DNA from: Polynucleobacter sp. JS-Safj-400b-B2
GTDB taxonomy: Bacteria > Pseudomonadota > Gammaproteobacteria > Burkholderiales > Burkholderiaceae
Length of the DNA stretch: 32,141 nucleotides
Direction: 5' to 3'
Assembly (NCBI RefSeq): GCF_018881975.1
Contig: NZ_JACVPJ010000019.1
Span: forward strand, 1 to 32,141
This document shows, in pieces, positions 14,091-22,758 of this stretch (positions are counted from its first letter, which is position 1; each line of letters begins with the position of its first letter). The notes under the pieces are model-generated. The model saw only the letters and a program-made list of their open reading frames with translations, was not told where the DNA came from and made no database searches. Made by a program: the position numbers and the translations under genes.

Positions 14091-15165
14091 TTTTATTGCT
14101 CGTTTGAGTTTGCTAAGTATTGCACTATTAGTTACCCAGATTTCGTTTGCACAAAGTACACAGGGCTCCGCCAAGTTTCCAGGCATTGGAAGAAATGCAA
14201 CTCCTGCAGAAGTCATGGCTTGGGATATTGATGTGCGCCCAGACTTTAAAGGCCTACCAAAGGGATCTGGCTCTGTTGAGCAAGGTCAAGCCATTTGGGA
14301 ATCTAAGTGCGCTAGTTGTCACGGTGTTTTTGGTGAGTCAAATGAGATCTTTACTCCGATTGCTGGTGGAACAACTGTTGATGATGTAAAGACTGGCAGG
14401 GTTGCCTCTTTGTCGGATCGTAAGCAGCCTCAGCGTACTACTTTGATGAAGGTCCCTACGGTTTCTACTTTATGGGACTACATCTATCGCGCCATGCCTT
14501 GGAACGCACCGAGATCACTTACTCCAGACAATACTTATGCGCTGGTTGCATATATTCTCAGCTTGGGTGAAATAGTCCCGGATGATTTTGTATTGAGTGA
14601 TGCCAACATTGCCGAAGTCCAGAAAAAAATGCCCAACCGTAACGGCATGACTCGTAATCATGGCTTTTGGAGCGTTAACGGCAAGCCGGATGTTAATGGC
14701 TCTTCTTGCATGAATAATTGTGTGAAGTTTGTGCAAATTGGCTCTACGCTTCCAGACTTCGCTAGAAATGCGCACGGCAATATTGCAGAGCAAAATCGCT
14801 TGTATGGTCCATATCGTGGTTCGGACTCCACTAAGCCTCCAATCGCTAAGTTGCCCGGTTCTTCGGGCGAAGGATTGGCTCATGCCGCTGACACTCATTC
14901 CTCAAATGCAAAAGGTCCTGCAGCCTTATTTAAGAATGAGAACTGCTCAGCCTGTCATGCGCTTAATGCTAAGCTCGTAGGACCCTCGATTGCGGACATT
15001 GCTGCTAAGTATCAAGGACAGAGCGGTGCGCTAGATAAATTAATGGCTAAGGTTAAGAATGGTGGTTCAGGAGTCTGGGGGGCTATTCCTATGCCGCCAC
15101 AGTCACAGTTGTCAGATGAGGATCGCAAAACATTGGTTACCTGGGTGCTTTCTGGCGGAAAATAA
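14074..15165 (+). CDS. soxD: SoxD, dihaem cytochrome subunit of sulfane dehydrogenase
   Basis: SoxD takes electrons from SoxC in the periplasm. The 363-residue product has a signal peptide (about 1-26, ending SFAQ) and two haem motifs: CASCH 79-83, with Met141 (RAMPW) as likely ligand, and CSACH 291-295, with Met340 (IPMPPQ). Between them lies a linker with an extra Cys pair (SSCMNNC, 212 and 216). The start is inside soxC and has GGTGAGGTG upstream, so translation is coupled. The length matches the two-haem SoxD of other sulfur oxidisers. The second haem domain is of the ordinary c-type kind. Confidence 0.93.
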   Translation: MYKSVNFIARLSLLSIALLVTQISFAQSTQGSAKFPGIGRNATPAEVMAWDIDVRPDFKGLPKGSGSVEQGQAIWESKCASCHGVFGESNEIFTPIAGGTTVDDVKTGRVASLSDRKQPQRTTLMKVPTVSTLWDYIYRAMPWNAPRSLTPDNTYALVAYILSLGEIVPDDFVLSDANIAEVQKKMPNRNGMTRNHGFWSVNGKPDVNGSSCMNNCVKFVQIGSTLPDFARNAHGNIAEQNRLYGPYRGSDSTKPPIAKLPGSSGEGLAHAADTHSSNAKGPAALFKNENCSACHALNAKLVGPSIADIAAKYQGQSGALDKLMAKVKNGGSGVWGAIPMPPQSQLSDEDRKTLVTWVLSGGK

Positions 15166-15230
15166 GTAATTACCAGAATGTATTGGGAAGTAGATAATAT
15201 TCATAGTATGAGATTAATAAAGGAGTTTTT

Positions 15231-15683
15231 ATGAATCAGCAGCGACGCAGTTTATTGAAATATTCAGCCGTTTTCGGCTTAATGGCTTCTGCGGGTCTTA
15301 TCAGCGTAGCCCAAGCTCAAGAGTGGAATAAAGCCGCTTTTGAAGGTAAGAGTTTGGATGACGTATTCAAGATCCTAGGTGCAGGTAGCCCGGACAAGTC
15401 TGGCGCCGTTACCTTGAATGCCCCAGATATTGCAGAAAATGGTGCGGTAGTTCCAGTTGGCATTGTCACAACTCTCAAAGCAGAGCAAATGGCAATCTTG
15501 GTTGAGAAAAACCCAAGCGCCTTAGCTGCGCAATTCTATATTCCAGCTGGTACTGAGCCTTTTGTTACTACTCGTATCAAGATGGGTCAAACCTCTAATG
15601 TGTATGCCTTGGTAAAAGCCGATGGCAAATGGAGTATGGCTGTTAAGGAAGTAAAAGTAACTTTGGGTGGTTGTGGCGGTTAA
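15231..15683 (+). CDS. soxY: SoxY, sulfur-carrier subunit
   Basis: SoxY carries all sulfur intermediates covalently on one cysteine at its flexible C-terminus. The 150-residue product ends in GGCGG with Cys148, the classic carrier site. It has a Tat-like signal (QQRRSLLK near the start, cleaved about 29), suiting export already folded with SoxZ. The start follows a good AAAGGAG. It precedes soxZ and follows soxD by 65 bases. No second SoxY copy was seen in the window. Confidence 0.96.
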   Translation: MNQQRRSLLKYSAVFGLMASAGLISVAQAQEWNKAAFEGKSLDDVFKILGAGSPDKSGAVTLNAPDIAENGAVVPVGIVTTLKAEQMAILVEKNPSALAAQFYIPAGTEPFVTTRIKMGQTSNVYALVKADGKWSMAVKEVKVTLGGCGG

Positions 15684-15738
15684 TTAACCCCAGCCCAAAT
15701 AAAACCATTAATTAATTACTAGATTACAAGAGGAAGAT

Positions 15739-16047
15739 ATGTCTGATCCAATGCGCGTAAGAGCGGCCGAAAACGGCGGAATTGTGGATGTAAAAATTTT
15801 GATGAAGCACGATATGGAATCTGGTCAGCGTAAAGATGCTGCTGGTAAAACGATTCCTGCGTGGCACATTACTACTATCAATGTCAAAGCTAACGGTAAA
15901 GATGTATTGAATGGTCAGTTTGGTCCAGCAGTTTCCAAGGATCCATTCTTGAACTTCAAATACAAGGGTGCCAAAGGTGACAAGATTGTTGTGAGCTGGG
16001 TGGATAACAAAGGCGACAAGCGCACTGACGAAGCAACTGCTTCTTAA
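15739..16047 (+). CDS. soxZ: SoxZ, partner of the SoxY sulfur carrier
   Basis: This 102-residue immunoglobulin-like protein without a signal peptide is exported by hitch-hiking on the SoxY Tat signal. Typical segments are MRVRAAENGGIVDVKILMKH at the start and a DPFLNFKYKGAKGD strand near 74-87. It lies 55 bases after soxY with AGAGGAAG as ribosome binding site. It positions the SoxY carrier arm for SoxAX, SoxB and SoxCD. The length is normal. Confidence 0.95.
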   Translation: MSDPMRVRAAENGGIVDVKILMKHDMESGQRKDAAGKTIPAWHITTINVKANGKDVLNGQFGPAVSKDPFLNFKYKGAKGDKIVVSWVDNKGDKRTDEATAS

Positions 16048-16103
16048 TTTGCAGGTTGAATCAATAAATCTTTACCACCTCATGGGTTTTGAAAGGGTTG
16101 CAA

Positions 16104-16919
16104 ATGCAGCGTAAATTTACATTAGGGCTAGCCTCAGGAATGGCGGCTGCTTTATTAATGATCTCGTCTTCTGTATCAGCGCAAAATAGTGCAACAGACG
16201 ATATTGCAAAATATCGCGAGATGATTGCTGATGGCAACCCTTCAGAGCTTTACGAGGCGGCTGGTGAGGAGTTGTGGAAAAAGCCTTCTGGCCCCAAGAA
16301 TGCCACTTTAGAAAAGTGCGATTTAGGTTTAGGGCCAGGAGTAGTGAAGGGTGCTGCAGCTCAGTTACCACGTTACTTTAAAGACACCAATAAGGTTCAA
16401 GATCTCGAATCCCGTTTAATGACTTGTATGCAGAAGCTACAGGGCCGTGATCCGCAAGAGATGATTGATGCCCCGTTTCAAAAGGGCCCCAAGAAGGATA
16501 TGGAGGCCATTGTTGCTTACGTAGTTACCTTGTCTAAAGGCGACAAAATTAAAGTGAGCACAGCGCATCCAAAAGAAAAAGAAATGTATGAGCTTGGTAA
16601 GCGTGCATTTTTCTTCCAGGGCGGCCCAATGGATTTCTCATGCGCCTCTTGTCATGGTGAAGATGGTAAGCGTATTCGCTTGCAAGACTTACCAAACATT
16701 ACAACGCAAAAGGGTGCAGCTATGGGTTGGGGTTACTGGCCTGCCTATCGTGTGTCGAGTGGACAGTTCTGGACGATGCAGCAACGTCTGAATGATTGTT
16801 ACCGTCAGCAACGCTTCCCATTTCCCATTTATACCTCCGACTTAACTGTGGCCTTGTCTATGTATATGGCGAAGAACGCCAATGGCGGCACAGTTGAAAC
16901 TCCTGGTTTAAAGCGTTAA
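16104..16919 (+). CDS. soxA: SoxA, monohaem subunit of the L-cysteine S-thiosulfotransferase SoxAX
   Basis: SoxAX attaches thiosulfate to SoxY. From ATG 16104 (GAAAGGG upstream; an in-frame TTG at 16089 is less likely) the product has 271 residues with a signal ending SVSAQ. One haem site is present, CASCH 180-184. Cys232, in NDCYRQQRFP, is the predicted active-site persulfide ligand. Where dihaem SoxA proteins have an N-terminal CxxCH, this one has single cysteines at 72 (EKCDLG) and 108 (MTCMQK), which probably form a disulfide. So this is the single-haem class. It lies directly before soxX. Confidence 0.95.
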   Translation: MQRKFTLGLASGMAAALLMISSSVSAQNSATDDIAKYREMIADGNPSELYEAAGEELWKKPSGPKNATLEKCDLGLGPGVVKGAAAQLPRYFKDTNKVQDLESRLMTCMQKLQGRDPQEMIDAPFQKGPKKDMEAIVAYVVTLSKGDKIKVSTAHPKEKEMYELGKRAFFFQGGPMDFSCASCHGEDGKRIRLQDLPNITTQKGAAMGWGYWPAYRVSSGQFWTMQQRLNDCYRQQRFPFPIYTSDLTVALSMYMAKNANGGTVETPGLKR

Positions 16920-16938
16920 CGGATAAGAGATAAAGACT

Positions 16939-17577
16939 ATGAACATGAAGAACATTAAATCCCTCTTAGCCGTTAGCAGTTTCGCTTTGGCTGCAGTAGT
17001 GATGCAGGGCAATGCAACGGCACAACAAGTTAATGACCCTAAATTCAATAAGATGATGAAGGATGGTTTTAAGGCTGATGGTATCGCTGGCTTAGATCGC
17101 ATTGCGCAAGATGAAACCCAAAAGTTTTGCTCTGACCCTGTATTTGCTAATAGCAAGCAAGGTGAAAAGATGCGCGAAAAGATTCAGAAAATGAATATGG
17201 ATAGCATTAAGCAACCATCTGATGGTAAATATATCGGTGATTGGAAGAAGGGTGAAGCGATTGCGCAGAGCGGTCGTGGTGCCACTTGGACCGATAAGGC
17301 TGATACCGTCATTGGTGGTGGTTGCTACAACTGTCACCAAATCGATCCTAAAGAAATTTCCTATGGAAATATTGGCCCATCATTGACGGGTTATGGAAAG
17401 ATGCGCGGGTATTCCCAAGAAGTGGTTACCTATACCTGGAATCGTATTAATAATTCCAAGGCTTACAACGCATGCAGCAATATGCCGCGATTTGCGCACT
17501 TCAAGCTCTTAAATGAGCAGCAGATTCAGGATGTGATGGCATTACTGCTTGATCCTGCTTCACCAGTAAATCAATAA
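16939..17577 (+). CDS. soxX: SoxX, cytochrome subunit of SoxAX
   Basis: The 212-residue product has a signal peptide (about 1-28) and one haem site, CYNCH 129-133, with Met182 in CSNMPRF as the probable distal ligand. SoxX accepts the electrons released when SoxA couples thiosulfate to SoxY. The long N-terminal extension (about 30-110) before the haem domain is as in larger SoxX types. It includes Cys64; another Cys (179) precedes the Met ligand. It follows soxA by 19 bases and is followed by a strong hairpin before soxB. Confidence 0.93.
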   Translation: MNMKNIKSLLAVSSFALAAVVMQGNATAQQVNDPKFNKMMKDGFKADGIAGLDRIAQDETQKFCSDPVFANSKQGEKMREKIQKMNMDSIKQPSDGKYIGDWKKGEAIAQSGRGATWTDKADTVIGGGCYNCHQIDPKEISYGNIGPSLTGYGKMRGYSQEVVTYTWNRINNSKAYNACSNMPRFAHFKLLNEQQIQDVMALLLDPASPVNQ

Positions 17578-17585
17578 AGAATCAA

Positions 17586-17609
17586 AAAACAGGCCGACAG
17601 GCCTGTTTT
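17586..17609 (+). terminator. Hairpin between soxX and soxB
   Basis: AAAACAGGCC (17586-17595) and GGCCTGTTTT (17600-17609) form a perfect 10-pair stem with a GACA loop, ending in a T run. It looks like a Rho-independent terminator inside the sox operon, 9 bases after soxX and 15 bases before soxB. It may give partial termination, or protect the upstream mRNA. Confidence 0.75.
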
Positions 17610-17624
17610 CACAAAGGGAATGTT

Positions 17625-19355
17625 ATGTCTTTAAGTCGTCGCGATTTTCTACAAGCCTTAGCCATTGCATCTGCAGGTGGAATGAGTTTGCAATCAAACT
17701 TTGTTAATGCACAAAGTACTGCGCAAAAGTTTTATGACTTACCTAAATTTGGCAATGTGCACTTTCTGCATTTCACAGACTGCCATGCGCAACTTTTACC
17801 GATTTATTTCCGTGAGCCTAATGTAAATCTTGGTATCGGTGCGCAGGAAGGTAAGACACCGCACTTGGTTGGCGAATATTTCTTGAAGGCTAATGGCATT
17901 GCGCCGGGTACGCGCGATGCTCATGCCTTTACCTATTTAGACTATGTTGCTGCCGCACAGAACTACGGCAAGATGGGCGGATTTGCTCATATGGCTACGT
18001 TGATTAAGCAAATGAAAGCAAGTCGTCCTGGCGCTTTGTTGCTTGATGGTGGCGATACCTGGCAAGGCTCAGGAACGGCACTGTGGACCAATGGTCAAGA
18101 TATGGTTGATGCCGCTCTTGCCCTGGGCGTTGATGTGATGACGCCCCATTGGGAAATGACTCTTGGCGAAAAGCGCGTCATGGAAATCGTGAATGGCGAT
18201 TTCAAAGGCAAGGTGTCCTTTATTGCGCAAAATATCAAGACGGCTGACTTTGGTGACATGGTCTTTAACCCATACGTCATGAAAGTGCAGAATGGCATAC
18301 AGGTGGCCATCATTGGTCAGGCCTTCCCTTATACGCCCATTGCAAATCCCCGCTACTTCACTCCCGATTGGACATTTGGTATTCAGGAAGAGAATATGCA
18401 AAAGACCATAGATGAGGTTAGATCAAAAGGCGCAAAGGTGGTGGTGCTTCTATCTCATAATGGTATGGATGTGGACTTGAAGATGGCCTCCCGCGTACGC
18501 AGACTGGATGCTATTTTGGGTGGGCACACCCATGATGGCGTGCCTATTCCAGTGAAGGTGAAGAATGCTGGTGGAGTAACTCTGGTTACCAATGCTGGGT
18601 CTAATAGTAAGTTCTTGGGTGTACTCGATTTTGATGTGAAGGGTGGCAAGCCAGTAGATTTCCGCTACAAGCTATTCCCAATTTTCTCCAATATGATTCC
18701 AGCGGATCCAACGATGAATAAGTTGATCGCTAAAGTCAGGGCTCCGTATGAAGCCAAGCTCAATGAGAAGTTAGCAACTACAGAGGGTCTCTTGTATCGC
18801 CGTGGTAACTTTAACGGTAGCTTTGATCAACTCATCTTGGATGGATTGATGGCGCAGAAGAATGCAGAGATTGCCTTCTCTCCAGGCTTCCGTTGGGGTA
18901 CCAGCTTATTGCCTGGCCAACCTATTACGCGTGAGAATCTTTTAGATCAAACCGCGATTACCTACCCATACACTACCGTTACCAATATGAGTGGTGAAAC
19001 AATCAAAACTATTCTTGAGGACGTCGCTGATAACTTGTTTAATCCAGATCCTTATTACCAGCAGGGTGGTGACATGGTTCGCGTCGGTGGAATGCAATAC
19101 ACCATTGATCCAGCACAAACCGCTGGTAAACGTATTTCGGATATGCGCTTAAATGGTAAGGCCATTGATGCAAACAAAACCTACAAAGTAGCTGGTTGGG
19201 CACCAGTCAGTGAAGAGGCGAAAAATGCAGGCGGCGAAGCAATTTGGGATGTCATGGAGCGCCACTTGCGCGATGTCAAAGTCGTTAAAGCGGTTAAGCT
19301 CAATGAGCCAATCATTAAAGGCGTTTCAAATAATCCTGGCATGGCTCCAATCTAA
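17625..19355 (+). CDS. soxB: SoxB thiosulfohydrolase
   Basis: SoxB hydrolyses the terminal sulfonate from S-thiosulfonated SoxY and releases sulfate, using two metal ions (manganese in known enzymes). The 576-residue product has a Tat-type signal (SRRDFLQ, 4-10, cleaved about 29). The metallophosphoesterase core shows HFTDCHAQLLP (49-59), DGGDTWQGSGT (141-151), PHWEMTLG (174-181), a SHNGMD segment and GGHTHDG. The C-terminal domain is of the 5'-nucleotidase type. Length and motifs match SoxB closely. It sits after a hairpin that may reduce its transcription relative to soxCDYZAX. Confidence 0.96.
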   Translation: MSLSRRDFLQALAIASAGGMSLQSNFVNAQSTAQKFYDLPKFGNVHFLHFTDCHAQLLPIYFREPNVNLGIGAQEGKTPHLVGEYFLKANGIAPGTRDAHAFTYLDYVAAAQNYGKMGGFAHMATLIKQMKASRPGALLLDGGDTWQGSGTALWTNGQDMVDAALALGVDVMTPHWEMTLGEKRVMEIVNGDFKGKVSFIAQNIKTADFGDMVFNPYVMKVQNGIQVAIIGQAFPYTPIANPRYFTPDWTFGIQEENMQKTIDEVRSKGAKVVVLLSHNGMDVDLKMASRVRRLDAILGGHTHDGVPIPVKVKNAGGVTLVTNAGSNSKFLGVLDFDVKGGKPVDFRYKLFPIFSNMIPADPTMNKLIAKVRAPYEAKLNEKLATTEGLLYRRGNFNGSFDQLILDGLMAQKNAEIAFSPGFRWGTSLLPGQPITRENLLDQTAITYPYTTVTNMSGETIKTILEDVADNLFNPDPYYQQGGDMVRVGGMQYTIDPAQTAGKRISDMRLNGKAIDANKTYKVAGWAPVSEEAKNAGGEAIWDVMERHLRDVKVVKAVKLNEPIIKGVSNNPGMAPI

Positions 19356-19375
19356 TTATTTACAAGAGAATCAGC

Positions 19376-19813
19376 ATGAAAAAACTACTTTCTATTATTA
19401 CTGCTTTAGCGCTGACATTAGGATTTTGCTCTGTCGTTTCGGCTCAATCAGCTGGTCCCACTAAAGTGGTTTATCACATTGATGATGCAGAAACTCAAGG
19501 TCTAAAAGGCCTGCGCAATATTCGCAATCATTTGGACACTTCTCCCAATACCATCATCATCGTTGTGACCCATGCCAATGGCGTTGACATGTTGATGGAA
19601 GGCGCCAAGGATAAGAAAAACAATGTGGAATATGCTCCATTAGTCGGCGCCCTCAAGTCTCGTGGTGTGAAGTTTGAAGTGTGCGAGATCACCTTAAAGA
19701 ATCGTAACTTGAAAAAAGATCAGTTCACACTCGATGCGGATTTCACGCCATCAGGCGTAGTGCGAGTTGCTGACTTGCAATATAAAGATGGTTTTGCCTA
19801 CATAAAGCCTTAA
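19376..19813 (+). CDS. Periplasmic DsrE-family protein
   Basis: The 145-residue product has a signal peptide (about 1-23, ending VSAQ) and a DsrE-like fold: KVVYHIDDAE at the start, IIIVVTHANGV in the middle, and FEVCEITLKN with the conserved Cys103. DsrE-type proteins bind sulfur as persulfide or thiosulfonate on this cysteine. It lies 20 bases after soxB, and proteins of this kind often accompany sox genes. A role in periplasmic sulfur trafficking is likely. The exact partner is unknown. Confidence 0.85.
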   Translation: MKKLLSIITALALTLGFCSVVSAQSAGPTKVVYHIDDAETQGLKGLRNIRNHLDTSPNTIIIVVTHANGVDMLMEGAKDKKNNVEYAPLVGALKSRGVKFEVCEITLKNRNLKKDQFTLDADFTPSGVVRVADLQYKDGFAYIKP

Positions 19814-19823
19814 GCAGGAAATC

Positions 19824-20777
19824 ATGCATTGCTTTAAAAGTCTTGTAGGGATCCTTTTGGGATCCCTTGTTTCTTTCAGTATTGCTTTTGGACAAAGCAA
19901 CACCCCTGATTCAGTCCTCTTAAAACCTGTGCAGGTAGCGCCGCATACCTATTTTGTACAGGGCTTTCCGGAGATGGGGAGTAGTGCTAATCAGAACTTC
20001 ATATCCAATGCGGGATTTGTTGTAACGCCGGGTGGTGTCGTGGTTGTAGATGCTTTGGGGTCGCCTATTCTTGCGCAAAAATTAATTGCAGAAATTAAAA
20101 AGATTACTCCGCAGAAAGTTGTCGCCATCATTGTTAGTCACTATCACGCAGATCATGTCTATGGTTTGCAAGAATTTAAAAAAATCGGTGCTAAGATTTA
20201 TGCCCAAGGTGAGGGGCGAAATTATCTTTCTTCAGAAACAGCAAAGCAACGTTTAATTGCGTCAAGAATCGATTTCGCTCCCTGGGTAAATGCAAATACC
20301 AAGCTCATTTCTGCTGATGTGTGGATTGATCAGAAATCGAAATTGACGATTGGTGGCATTGATTTCTTTATTAGTAGAGTGGGGCCTGCCCATGCTCCTG
20401 AAGATCTGATGGTGTACGTCCCATCCGAGAAGGTGCTTTTTGCGGGAGACCTTGTGTTTAGAGGCCGTATTCCCTTTGTTGGTAATGCTGACAGCAAAGG
20501 ATGGTTGGCGGCCTTGGACGAAATAGAAAAATTAAATCCCAATATAGTCATACCGGGTCATGGGGGTTATTCAGTAAATCCGACCGAAGATATTGCCTTT
20601 ACTAGGGGCTATTTGAAGTATTTACGTGAGTCGATGTCTAAAGCAGCAATAAACCTGGATCCTTTTGAGGACGCCTATAAGCAGGCCGATTGGTCGGAAT
20701 ACGAAGGGATGCCTTTGTTTAGGGCTGCAAACCGCATGAATGCCTATAACGTTTACCTGTCTATCCAAGCGGAGTAA
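19824..20777 (+). CDS. soxH: SoxH-like metallo-beta-lactamase-fold hydrolase
   Basis: The 317-residue product has a signal peptide (about 1-23) and a complete metallo-beta-lactamase metal site: HYHADH 106-111, His190 (PAHAPED), Asp209 (AGDLVF) and His246 (PGHGG). SoxH proteins of this type occur near sox genes; they are not needed for thiosulfate oxidation in model organisms, and their reaction is not settled. It lies 10 bases after the DsrE-like gene, so it is in the same transcript. A quinoprotein-relay-like MBL is the alternative name. Confidence 0.8.
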   Translation: MHCFKSLVGILLGSLVSFSIAFGQSNTPDSVLLKPVQVAPHTYFVQGFPEMGSSANQNFISNAGFVVTPGGVVVVDALGSPILAQKLIAEIKKITPQKVVAIIVSHYHADHVYGLQEFKKIGAKIYAQGEGRNYLSSETAKQRLIASRIDFAPWVNANTKLISADVWIDQKSKLTIGGIDFFISRVGPAHAPEDLMVYVPSEKVLFAGDLVFRGRIPFVGNADSKGWLAALDEIEKLNPNIVIPGHGGYSVNPTEDIAFTRGYLKYLRESMSKAAINLDPFEDAYKQADWSEYEGMPLFRAANRMNAYNVYLSIQAE

Positions 20778-20835
20778 GGCAAATTCAGTCATTGGGCCTT
20801 AAAATAGAGGATTAATGCTAAATCCTTGATTTGTA

Positions 20836-21153
20836 ATGAAAATGATTTTTCTTCGATCCATTGCTGTAGCCGTATTCAGTGCGCTCCTTAGTGCGCCTGC
20901 ACTGGCTACTCCGGATTTAGCAAACGGCAAAACCATCGATCAGCAAAAGTGCTACGCCTGCCACGCCAAGAAAACGGGCTTTGGAAATGGCGACATGATT
21001 TACACCCGCTCGGATGGCAAGGTGAAATCCCTGGCCGATTTGAAGAAGATGGTCTCACTCTGTAATGCAGAACTTCGTCTTGATTTATTTCCCGAGGATG
21101 AAGTGGATGTGACAGCTTTTCTTAATCAACAATTTTATAAATTTAAACCTTAA
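20836..21153 (+). CDS. Small monohaem c-type cytochrome with extra cysteine
   Basis: The 105-residue product has a signal peptide (about 1-25, ending ALA) and one haem motif, CYACH 39-43. The C-terminal half carries SLADLKKMVSLCNAEL (65-80), LDLFPEDEVDV and FLNQQFYKF. Cys76 and Asn77 are in a segment where a distal ligand would be expected, and no obvious Met ligand stands in the usual place. This is a recognisable group of small cytochromes found near oxidation enzymes. It may take electrons from SoxAX or SoxCD. The haem ligand is uncertain. Confidence 0.8.
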   Translation: MKMIFLRSIAVAVFSALLSAPALATPDLANGKTIDQQKCYACHAKKTGFGNGDMIYTRSDGKVKSLADLKKMVSLCNAELRLDLFPEDEVDVTAFLNQQFYKFKP

Positions 21154-21173
21154 TTTTTCAAGACACAGTCGCT

Positions 21174-22295
21174 ATGGATGTTGTAGATATCAATTCTTTA
21201 AGTAGGTTAGTCCTTTGGGCAACTTTTGCTATTACCTTTTTCTTAGGTGCGGTCATGCAAAAGACTGGGTTTTGTAGCATGGGCGCAGTGTCTGATGTTT
21301 TCATCATGTCCAGTTGGGATCGTTTAAAGCAGTGGTTCTTGGCTATTGGTGTTGCCATCATTGGTTTTACCTTGATGTCTTATTTCGGCTTAATTGATCC
21401 CCTGAAGAGTATGTATACCGGTAGTAAATTTTTATGGCTCTCCACTATTGTGGGCAGCGTTATGTTTGGCTTCGGAATGGTGTTGGCCTCGGGTTGTGGC
21501 AGCAAAACATTAATTCGTATTGGTGGCGGCAACTTAAAGTCTATTGTTGTCTTTATGGTGCTGGGTTTAACCGCTTATATGACCTTGCGTGGGTTCTTAG
21601 GCGTTATTCGTATCAATACCCTAGATACTTTTTTTATAGCTTTCAATACTCCACAAGACTTACCGAGTCTCTTGACTGCGCCTCTTGGTATTGCACGCCC
21701 AATTCTTCATTTGGCCTTGGGCTTAATCATTGGTTCTGCGTTTATTGCATATGCTTTGGCGAGCAAGGCATTTTGGACCACTGAAAATATCTTTGCGGGT
21801 ATAGCTGTGGGATTGGCAATCTGTGCGGTATGGTTTGTATCCGGCAATCTAGGTTTTGTTGCTGAAGATCCAAATACTTTGGAAGAAGTATTTTTGGTTA
21901 CGAACTCTGGTCGCATGGAAAGCCTGTCTTTTGTAGCCCCTTACGCCTATTCACTCGATTGGCTCATGATGTATAGCGATACGTCAAAAATCTTAACCGT
22001 TGGCATTGTGGCTATCTTGGGAATGATTCTGGGTTCTGCTGCAGTCTCTATTGCAACGAAATCATTTCGCTGGGAATCCTTTCGCAATTCTGAAGACACA
22101 GCCAATCATTTAGTTGGCGGTGCATTGATGGGCTTTGGCGGTGTCACTGCTTTAGGTTGCACAGTAGGGCAGGGCTTAAGCGGTATTTCTACCCTAGCTC
22201 TCGGTTCATTGCTGGCTTTACCAGGATTTATTTTTGGGGCTTATTTAGGTCTGCGCTACTTACAGGTACGTCTTGCGCCTAACCCTTGCAGTTAA
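21174..22295 (+). CDS. soxT: SoxT-like full-length YeeE/YedE transporter
   Basis: This 373-residue membrane protein has about ten hydrophobic helices in two homologous halves. Key motifs are GFGMVLASGCGSKTLIRIGGGN with Cys108, and GFGGVTALGCTVGQGLSG with Cys329; a further Cys lies at 34 (KTGFCSMG). YeeE/YedE proteins carry thiosulfate or related sulfur compounds through cysteine-lined pores, and SoxT members occur in sox clusters of alphaproteobacteria. It starts 20 bases after the cytochrome gene. The substrate and direction are not proven. Confidence 0.85.
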   Translation: MDVVDINSLSRLVLWATFAITFFLGAVMQKTGFCSMGAVSDVFIMSSWDRLKQWFLAIGVAIIGFTLMSYFGLIDPLKSMYTGSKFLWLSTIVGSVMFGFGMVLASGCGSKTLIRIGGGNLKSIVVFMVLGLTAYMTLRGFLGVIRINTLDTFFIAFNTPQDLPSLLTAPLGIARPILHLALGLIIGSAFIAYALASKAFWTTENIFAGIAVGLAICAVWFVSGNLGFVAEDPNTLEEVFLVTNSGRMESLSFVAPYAYSLDWLMMYSDTSKILTVGIVAILGMILGSAAVSIATKSFRWESFRNSEDTANHLVGGALMGFGGVTALGCTVGQGLSGISTLALGSLLALPGFIFGAYLGLRYLQVRLAPNPCS

Positions 22296-22319
22296 TTTTA
22301 TAAATTGATAGATTAAATA

Positions 22320-22757
22320 ATGCAAATTGACTGGTTCTCGTTTACACCCATACCTTCTTTACTAGGGGGAATGATTCTCGGAGTCGCTGCAGCTCTTTAC
22401 GTATTACTTCATGGGCGCATCCTAGGAATCAGCGGCATTGTTTCTGGTTTATTGCATCCAAAATTAACTGACACTGCATGGCGTCTAAGTTTAGTTTTGG
22501 GCTTGGTATCAGCTCCATTTATGGCAGCACTGTTTTTTGGAATATTTCCTGTTGTAGAGATTGAGTCTGATTGGGTTGCTATTGTGATTGCAGGCCTTCT
22601 AGTTGGCTTTGGTGCGCACTACGGATCTGGCTGTACTAGCGGTCATGGCATCTGCGGGCTTTCTCGCTTATCGCCGCGTTCACTTGTAGCCACCCTATCA
22701 TTTATGGGTGCAGGTTTTTTGACTGTCTTTATCCTGCGCCACTTGATCGGAGTCTGA
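22320..22757 (+). CDS. YeeE/YedE half-transporter, second split pair, first half
   Basis: This 145-residue membrane protein has about four helices and the motif GFGAHYGSGCTSGHGICGLSR (Cys105, Cys112). It is the PmpA-like half. Its partner starts one base after the stop codon. It resembles the gene at 4826, but is shorter and lacks the N-terminal extension. It follows the SoxT-like gene by 24 bases, so the sox operon ends with three transporter genes. Confidence 0.8.
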   Translation: MQIDWFSFTPIPSLLGGMILGVAAALYVLLHGRILGISGIVSGLLHPKLTDTAWRLSLVLGLVSAPFMAALFFGIFPVVEIESDWVAIVIAGLLVGFGAHYGSGCTSGHGICGLSRLSPRSLVATLSFMGAGFLTVFILRHLIGV

Positions 22758-22758
22758 G

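Noticed and set aside
20826..20840. TTGAT followed by AATGA before the small cytochrome gene as a possible FNR site
   Set aside because: The second half does not match ATCAA; only the first half-site is present.
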